DNA of 64,000 nt from Thermoplasmatales archaeon SW_10_69_26 (GTDB lineage: Archaea > Thermoplasmatota > SW-10-69-26), in contig PXUB01000043.1 of NCBI GenBank assembly GCA_003009755.1, positions 16,646 through 80,645 on the forward strand, written 5' to 3'. A program made the translations under genes and the position numbers. Below the pieces are notes generated by a model that was not told the DNA's origin, ran no database searches, and saw only the letters and a list, made by a program, of their open reading frames with translations. Shown here piece by piece: positions 59,178 to 64,000 of this stretch. Every line of letters starts with the position of its first letter. Within the stretch, counting starts at the first letter, position 1.

Positions 59178-60191
59178 GTGTCCGAGGCCGCCGACCGATT
59201 GGAGGCCGCCTCGGCGAAGATCGCAGCCATCGTCACCGACGACCTGTTCTCGACCCACCCCGAGTGGGAGGCCCGCTGGGAACCCGAGGGCCGGGAGAGG
59301 ACCCGCGAGGATCTCGATCTCACGGTCCAGTTCCTGTCGGCCGCGCTGCGGGAGGACGACGAGGCGATCTTCCACAGCTACGTCGCCTGGCTGCGAAGCC
59401 TCCTGGTCGCTCGCGGCATCCTCGAGAACGTGATCCGCGAGACCCACGACACCCTTGCCGACCATCTGGACGAGTTCCTGCCCTCGTCGACCGCCCGTCG
59501 GGCCCGCGAGATCATCGAGAACAGCCACGCAGCCCTCGAGGGACCGATCGAGGTCGAGGCGGCCGAGGCCGGCGGCCGAGCCAACGAGCTGACCGACGCC
59601 CTGCTCGCCGGCGACGGCGACGAGGCCACCCGGATCTTCGAGGAGGCCGTCGAGGGCGGCATGCAGCCCCTCACCTTCCCGGAGGAGGTCCTGACCCCCG
59701 CCCTGCGCGAGATCGGCCGTCGCTGGCAACTGGGCGAGGTCTCCGTCGCCGAGGAGTACCTCGCGACCGCGACCGCCCGCACCCTGCTCACCGAGATCTA
59801 CCATCGACGGGACTTCCGCTCCGGGCGTGGGTCGGCCCTGATGGCCTGCGTCGAGGGGTGCCGCCACGACATCGGTCTCCAGATCGTCGCCGACCGCTTC
59901 GAGCAGGGCGGATGGGAGGTCGCCCTCCTCGGCGCCGACGTTCCCGTGGAGGACCTCGTCCAAGCCGTCGAAGACCGCGACCCGGCCCTCGTGTGCCTGT
60001 CGATGTCGATGCCCGACCAGATCGCCGCCGGACGGGAGACGATCGCCCACATCCAGGACGGCCCGGTCGATCCCTTCATCCTCGTCGGGGGACGCGTCCT
60101 CAACGAGCTCCCCACCCTCGCCGAGGTCCTCGGCGCCGACGCCTCGGCCACCGACAGCCGCGAAGGAGCCGACCTCGTCCCCGAGAGCTGA
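59178..60191 (+). CDS. Cobalamin (B12)-binding sensor-type protein
   Basis: A 337-residue protein: an N-terminal helical domain (about 1-120), then a B12-binding helical cap (about 135-200, EVLTPALREIGRRWQLGEVSVAEEY) and a Rossmann-type B12 domain with RHDIG near 229 (the His that binds cobalt from below), SMSMPDQIAAG and ILVGGRVLN. The W-x9-E-H light motif of CarH appears as W-x9-E-Y, so photosensing is uncertain. No methyltransferase is near, so a sensory or regulatory role is likelier than catalysis. Coupled to the gene before it. Confidence 0.8.
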   Translation: MSEAADRLEAASAKIAAIVTDDLFSTHPEWEARWEPEGRERTREDLDLTVQFLSAALREDDEAIFHSYVAWLRSLLVARGILENVIRETHDTLADHLDEFLPSSTARRAREIIENSHAALEGPIEVEAAEAGGRANELTDALLAGDGDEATRIFEEAVEGGMQPLTFPEEVLTPALREIGRRWQLGEVSVAEEYLATATARTLLTEIYHRRDFRSGRGSALMACVEGCRHDIGLQIVADRFEQGGWEVALLGADVPVEDLVQAVEDRDPALVCLSMSMPDQIAAGRETIAHIQDGPVDPFILVGGRVLNELPTLAEVLGADASATDSREGADLVPES

Positions 60192-60359
60192 CCGAGGAAG
60201 GCGAACCGCCAACCGACGAATGCACCCACCGCGAGGGCCCAGCGGGCTCGGGCCCGCTCGACAGGGACCATCTCCTTCCGCGCCTTGGCCCCCCGAGCCC
60301 GGCGACCGCCTTTCGACGCTCGTCGACCGCCACGGCGTCCTGTCGGGCGATCGCGCCAC

Positions 60360-60986
60360 CTAGGCGTTCTCGACGATCTGGGCGATGTCCTCCGGTGGGA
60401 CGGCGCCCGGCACCCGCAGCTCGCCGCGGATGAACGTCGGCACGCCCGTGACGCCCGAGCGGTGGGCCTGCTGGAACCGCTGGCTCACCTCCTCGTCCAA
60501 CGCCTCGCTGCCGAGCGCCTGACGCGCCTCGTCCTGCCCGATCCCGGCCTCGGCGGCCAGCTCGACGAGCACGTCCTCGTCACCGATGTCGCGACCGTCC
60601 CGCCACAAGGCGGTGAAGATCGCCTCGTGCAGCCGCTCGAACCCATCCTGGCCGTGCTCTTCCTGCGCGTGGATCGACAGCTTGTGGGCATCCCAGGAGT
60701 CGATGTCCCGGTCCACGTCCCACGTCATGTCGACGTCGTACTCCTCGGCCAGCCGCTCGACATTGTCCCTGGCCCGCTGGAAGTACGCCTCGTCCTTGCC
60801 GTCGTCGATGCCGGGGTCGATCTCCCCGTCGGGACCCCGCTTGTGCCGCCGCAGATCGAAGGCCCGCCACTCGACCTCGGGCGGATCCTCGGCGTCCGCG
60901 AGGTACGCCTCCAGCGACCGCTTCCCCAGGTAACAGAACGGGCACACGTAATCGCTGTAGACGACCAGGGGCTCGGGCTCGGACAT
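60360..60986 (-). CDS. DsbA-family oxidoreductase (FrnE-like)
   Basis: A 208-residue thioredoxin-fold protein with the redox site VCPFC near residue 14, a long helical insertion, and the cis-Pro segment SGVTGVPTFIRG near 180. Layout matches the FrnE/DsbA-like 2-hydroxychromene isomerase superfamily, which acts on disulfides in the cytosol. No signal peptide. The ATG at 60986 is chosen: CTTAAG at 61013-61018 lies about 30 bases upstream. A longer frame to 61010 is possible. Confidence 0.88.
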   Translation of the reverse strand: MSEPEPLVVYSDYVCPFCYLGKRSLEAYLADAEDPPEVEWRAFDLRRHKRGPDGEIDPGIDDGKDEAYFQRARDNVERLAEEYDVDMTWDVDRDIDSWDAHKLSIHAQEEHGQDGFERLHEAIFTALWRDGRDIGDEDVLVELAAEAGIGQDEARQALGSEALDEEVSQRFQQAHRSGVTGVPTFIRGELRVPGAVPPEDIAQIVENA

Positions 60987-61318
60987 CGACCCACCATGGG
61001 CCCGCCGCATCCTTAAGCCTGGCCTCGAAGACCGCCTCGCCCAGGCTCCCAGCGGGTCGACGGTTTCCGGGGCGCGCCGGCCCCCTCCCCCGGTGACGAG
61101 GACGGCAGCGTCGGCTCCTCGCCACCGTCCACCACCGACTCGGGCTGAGCGTCTCCCGGCTGCGGGACGTCCTCGGCGTCGGCTGGGGGAGGCTTCGACC
61201 GGCTCGACACGTTCGCCGATCGATCGAGGCCGGCCTCGGATCGGTCCGTGGACGAACGCGGTTGGTCAACCCGCCGGCCACCGCCTTGCTCGACCGGCTG
61301 CCGAGGTGAGCAGGCGGC
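60987..61318. other. Gap between DsbA-like and histidine kinase genes
   Basis: About 330 bases. It holds the CTTAAG box at 61013-61018 for the downstream gene. A Pro/Ser-rich open frame on the minus strand (61013-61210) lies in the same frame as the kinase just past its stop codon; no family match is visible, and I do not call it a gene. Confidence 0.35.
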
Positions 61319-62389
61319 TCACCCTGCCGGCTCCTCGCCCTTGGGCAACCGCGCGTAGAACGTCGACCCCTCGCCCGGTTCGGATTCGACCCAGATCCCG
61401 CCGCGGTTGGCCTCGGCGATCCGCTTGCACACCGCCAACCCGACGCCGGCGCCCGGCCGCTGGGTCTGGCCCCGATCGAAGAGGTCGAAGATGCTGTCGC
61501 GGATCCCCGGTTCGATGCCCATCCCGTTGTCCTCCACGGCCACCACGGCGTGGTCGTCCTCCTCCTCGCTGCGGACACGCACGACCGGCTCGTCGACGTG
61601 GGCGTGCTCGATGGCGTTCTCGACGAGGTTGCCCAACAACCACACGAGCTTGTCCTCGGGCGCGTACACCTCGGGCAACGGCTCCCGCTCGACCCGGGCA
61701 CCGGTCTCCGCGATCAACGGCTCGAGCTTGGCCAGGACCTGGTCCAGCGCCTCGTCGACGTCGTGGGGCTGGCTGGGTTCGGCCTCGCCGGCCTCAGCGT
61801 AGGCCAGCAGGCCGTCCACCATCGCCTTGGCGCGGTCGACCTCGCGTCGAGCCGTCACCAGGTCGTCGCGTTCGCGCTCCTCGAGCTGGTCGCTCGCGCT
61901 GGCCTCGAGCCGGTCCAGCCGGTCGTCGATCGCCGCCAGGGGCTCGCCCAGGTGGTGGGCGACCGTGTGCGCGAACGCGGTCAGCTCGATCCGGCTGCGC
62001 TTGAGCTTCTCGTCGAGCTCGCTCTTGTGGATCGCGACCTCGATCGCCGTGCGCAGCTCGACCGGATCCACCGGCTTCGAGATGTACCCGTAGGGCCCGA
62101 ACTGCTTGGCGCGGCCCACCGTCTCCGGCTCGGCGTGCGCGGTCAAGAACACGACGGGGATCTCGTGCTCGTCCTGGATCTGTTGGGCCGCCTCGATCCC
62201 GTCCATCTCGCCGGCCAACAGGATGTCCATCAGGACGACGTCGGGCTCGGCCTCGACCGCCGTCTCGATCGCATCCTCGCCCTTGCGCACGATCTCGACC
62301 ACGTCGTAGTCCATCACCGACAGCGTCGCCTCGACGTCCTTGGCCGCCAAGGGCTGATCCTCGACGACGAGCACGTCGGCTCGCGCCAT
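61319..62389 (-). CDS. Receiver-histidine kinase hybrid
   Basis: A 356-residue protein with an N-terminal receiver domain (about 1-125, phosphorylated Asp55 in VVLMDILL, Thr in FLTAHAE, Lys in YISKPV) and a histidine kinase: H box TVAHHLGEPLAAI near 142, N box LGNLVENAIEHA near 255, and GHKL motifs VEDNGMGI and GVGLAVCKRI. No membrane segment. The receiver-first order is common in archaeal kinases of the intracellular type. The ATG at 62389 has GGAGGGG seven bases upstream. The output regulator is not encoded nearby. Confidence 0.88.
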   Translation of the reverse strand: MARADVLVVEDQPLAAKDVEATLSVMDYDVVEIVRKGEDAIETAVEAEPDVVLMDILLAGEMDGIEAAQQIQDEHEIPVVFLTAHAEPETVGRAKQFGPYGYISKPVDPVELRTAIEVAIHKSELDEKLKRSRIELTAFAHTVAHHLGEPLAAIDDRLDRLEASASDQLEERERDDLVTARREVDRAKAMVDGLLAYAEAGEAEPSQPHDVDEALDQVLAKLEPLIAETGARVEREPLPEVYAPEDKLVWLLGNLVENAIEHAHVDEPVVRVRSEEEDDHAVVAVEDNGMGIEPGIRDSIFDLFDRGQTQRPGAGVGLAVCKRIAEANRGGIWVESEPGEGSTFYARLPKGEEPAG

Positions 62390-62550
62390 CAGGCTCCCCT
62401 CCAGATGACCCCCGTTGGGGGCAGGTGGTTCGCGGTGGGCAGCCAGCCGTCGCTCAGAAGGGCGGCCATACGGGGCCACGTTGCCCGGCTGACCCCTTAA
62501 CGCCCCGGCGAGCCTGACCTGTTCGCCTCCCCCAGCTCTCAGAAGGGAGA

Positions 62551-62964
62551 TCACCCGCTGCGGCGGATCGCCCACACGCCGGTCGCCCGCGCCACGACCC
62601 GGCCCTCCTCGTCGTGGATCTCGCCGGAGACGTTGGCCGCCAGCGAGCCGCGGCGATCGATCTCGCCGACCGCGCGGATCTCGCCCTCACGCACCGGGCG
62701 CAGGAAGTCCGTCGTCAGCGACTGCGTGGCACACCACTGGCCCTCGTCGAGGTCCAACGTCGCCACGACCGCGCTGCCCATGACGACGTCGAGCGCCGTC
62801 GCCAGGAGGCCGCCGTGCACGACGCCGCCCTCGTTGAGGTGCTCCTCGCGGACCTCGATCTCGGCCTCGACGCGGCCATCCGCGAGCAGGTGCGTCTCCT
62901 CGATCCCGGCGTAGTTCGTGAACCCGTCCGTCGGGTGCGTGCGGGTGCGTTGGGCAGGCGCCAT
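62551..62964 (-). CDS. PaaI-family hotdog thioesterase
   Basis: A 137-residue single-hotdog acyl-CoA thioesterase. The motif LNEGGVVHGGLLATALDVVMG carries the HGG turn and catalytic Asp, and SLTTDFLRPVREGE with ARATGVWAIRR completes the fold. It releases CoA from acyl- or aryl-CoA; the substrate is not readable. The ATG at 62964 has GGCTACAAG about 28 bases upstream. Divergent from the peroxiredoxin-like gene. Confidence 0.88.
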   Translation of the reverse strand: MAPAQRTRTHPTDGFTNYAGIEETHLLADGRVEAEIEVREEHLNEGGVVHGGLLATALDVVMGSAVVATLDLDEGQWCATQSLTTDFLRPVREGEIRAVGEIDRRGSLAANVSGEIHDEEGRVVARATGVWAIRRSG

Positions 62965-63019
62965 AGCTGCGCGAAGGCCGCCGGGCCTTGTAGCCTTGCG
63001 CCGATCGCTGGAAGGTAAC

Positions 63020-63027
63020 CCTATAGG
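63020..63027 (+). promoter_or_regulatory. TATA-like box for the peroxiredoxin-like gene
   Basis: CCTATAGG, centred about 27 bases before the GTG at 63050; palindromic, so it could also serve the divergent gene. Confidence 0.5.
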
Positions 63028-63049
63028 CCCCCGCGGCTATCCCGCGGGC

Positions 63050-63586
63050 GTGACCCAGCAAGCGCCCGACGTCGAGCTGGTCAACGCCGGCGCCGGACCC
63101 GACCCGCTGAGCCTCAGCGAGCTCGCCGGCCGCGACGACGTGGACGCGATCGTGCTCCTCTTCCAGCGCGACGACTACTGCCTGCAGTGCCGAAGCCAGG
63201 TTCAGGCCGCCAACGACCGCTACGCCGAGTTCACCACGCGCAACGCCTGGGTCGTCAGCGTGCTGCCCGAGACCCTCGACACGGCCCGCGACTGGGTTGA
63301 GAACTACGACCTGATGTTCCCCGTGCTGGCCGACCCGGACGGGGTCGCAGCCGAGGCCTACGACCAACCCACCCGGTTCGGCGCCCTCGGCGAGGCCGTC
63401 GACCTCGTCGGTCGCCTGCCGAAGGCGCTGATCCTCGACACCCGCGAGGGCGAGCTCGAGCCCCGCTACGTGCACGAGGGCGAGTCCACCGGCGACCGCC
63501 CCTCGATGGACGAGCTGCTGGCTCAGGTCACCGAGATCACCGGCAACGAGGGTGTCGATCCCGAGGAGTTCCAGCGGAGAGCCTGA
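63050..63586 (+). CDS. Peroxiredoxin-like (AhpC/TSA) thioredoxin-fold protein
   Basis: A 178-residue thioredoxin-fold protein of the peroxiredoxin/AhpC-TSA type. The redox segment is LLFQRDDYCLQCRSQVQAA, with CLQC where peroxiredoxins have one Cys, so it may act as a thiol-disulfide or peroxidase enzyme. Later segments are NAWVVSVLPE, VLADPDGVAAEAYDQ and LPKALILDT. The GTG at 63050 is favoured by the TATA box at 63020; the frame upstream lacks protein character. Confidence 0.7.
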   Translation: MTQQAPDVELVNAGAGPDPLSLSELAGRDDVDAIVLLFQRDDYCLQCRSQVQAANDRYAEFTTRNAWVVSVLPETLDTARDWVENYDLMFPVLADPDGVAAEAYDQPTRFGALGEAVDLVGRLPKALILDTREGELEPRYVHEGESTGDRPSMDELLAQVTEITGNEGVDPEEFQRRA

Positions 63587-63793
63587 CGCGGTGGCGGTCT
63601 CCGCGGCCCACACAGAGACGCAGAGGTACAGAGCCACAGAGGAACGGGGACGGACAGCAGGGGAGGAGAAGCAGATTGCGAGCGGAGAGCGGGGGGAAGC
63701 CCCGGCGGGAACAGAGCGGGTGTCGACCCCGCGATTGGTCGCGGCTCCTCTCTCTTCGGCCCGATCGACACCCCACAGCCCGCCTGATCGGAC

Positions 63794-63988
63794 CTAGACT
63801 GCCGGCTATGCTTGGGTTGAGCTCTCGCTCGGCCTCAGGCGGTGGAAGCGCGGAGCCGAGACGACGGTTCACATGAATCGGAGATTCGTATTCTCCACCG
63901 ATCGGCCGGTGGCCGATCGCTGGATTCGCCCGGATCGACGATCCGGACTCTCGCGAGGATCCGCCCTGACAGGCAGGGATCCTCGCGA
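63794..63988 (-). repeat. Dispersed element C, copy 2 (inverted)
   Basis: 63794-63936 is about 93% identical, inverted, to 14337-14479. Beyond it lies a perfect twelve-base stem TCGCGAGGATCC/GGATCCTCGCGA (63951-63962 with 63977-63988) with an inner GCC/GGC. Position and size of the hairpin relative to the conserved block match copy 1, but its sequence does not. The stretch 63587-63793 holds a low-complexity tract (CACAGAGACGCAGAGG) and no gene. Confidence 0.65.
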
Positions 63989-64000
63989 CATCCCGGAGGG

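Noticed and set aside
61013-61210. Minus-strand Pro/Ser-rich frame past the histidine kinase stop
   Set aside because: Compositionally simple, no ribosome site or TATA-like box of its own, and explained by G+C-rich non-coding sequence.
63600-63700. Possible coding tract with CACAGAGACGCAGAGG pattern
   Set aside because: A low-complexity purine-rich tract of a kind repeated between genes elsewhere (near 10622 and 52800); no conserved frame.

Overview
The window is archaeal and most likely from a euryarchaeon with a G+C-rich genome (roughly two thirds G+C by eye, not computed) and an acidic, halophile-like proteome. The archaeal markers are Orc1/Cdc6, both subunits of DNA polymerase D (the large one carries an intein), RtcB ligase with archease, an aIF1/SUI1 factor, an IF2B-family protein and a Sec11-type signal peptidase pair. 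Many genes have an AT-rich TATA-like box (CTTAAG, CCTATAAG, TTTAACC) centred about 25-30 bases before the start codon, as expected for leaderless archaeal transcripts. The NADH-dehydrogenase-like operon lacks NuoE, F and G and has a split NuoJ, as in haloarchaea, but NuoC and NuoD are separate genes. I cannot place the lineage further from sequence alone; a haloarchaeon relative and a G+C-rich Thermoplasmatota lineage both fit.

Layout. 0-10.3 kb: 5'-truncated orc1, two signal peptidase paralogues, then overlapping DP1 and DP2 genes (a replication cluster of the type found near origins). 10.3-15.2 kb: repeats, rtcB with a structured downstream element, a PfpI-like gene broken by an in-frame TAG, a phosphatase-like gene, a small membrane protein and a HAD phosphatase. 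15.2-16.8 kb: no convincing protein gene, but an exceptional density of perfect hairpins with UUCG and GNRA loops, a candidate long structured RNA. 16.8-28.3 kb: tRNA methylthiotransferase, surface proteins, HIT, aIF1, archease (followed by the same element as rtcB), two tandem OsmC genes (one with an in-frame TAG) and an acyl-CoA dehydrogenase. 28.4-31.2 kb: a membrane-bound Ser/Thr kinase converging on an HTH-FHA protein. 31.5-37.7 kb: RidA, an OGG-like glycosylase, a tandem repeat array, a CBS protein, an MrpA remnant, a Usp protein, a SerA-like dehydrogenase and two secreted proteins. 37.9-48.2 kb: the twelve-gene nuo operon. 48.4-64 kb: a mixed region with DoxX, two converging CARF-HTH regulators, a CPBP protease, copper handling (HMA protein, CopA, a regulator remnant), a lipoprotein, an IF2B-family protein, a cobalamin-binding sensor, a DsbA-family protein, a receiver-histidine kinase, a thioesterase and a peroxiredoxin-like protein.

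The most unusual content lies between genes. At least five families of dispersed, hairpin-forming elements (here called A to E) occur two to four times each. Element B directly follows the stop codons of both rtcB and its partner archease. Elements A, B and E keep their pairing while the paired bases change, which suggests selection on RNA structure. There are also five decayed or interrupted genes. No tRNA, rRNA, CRISPR array or insertion sequence was recognised.
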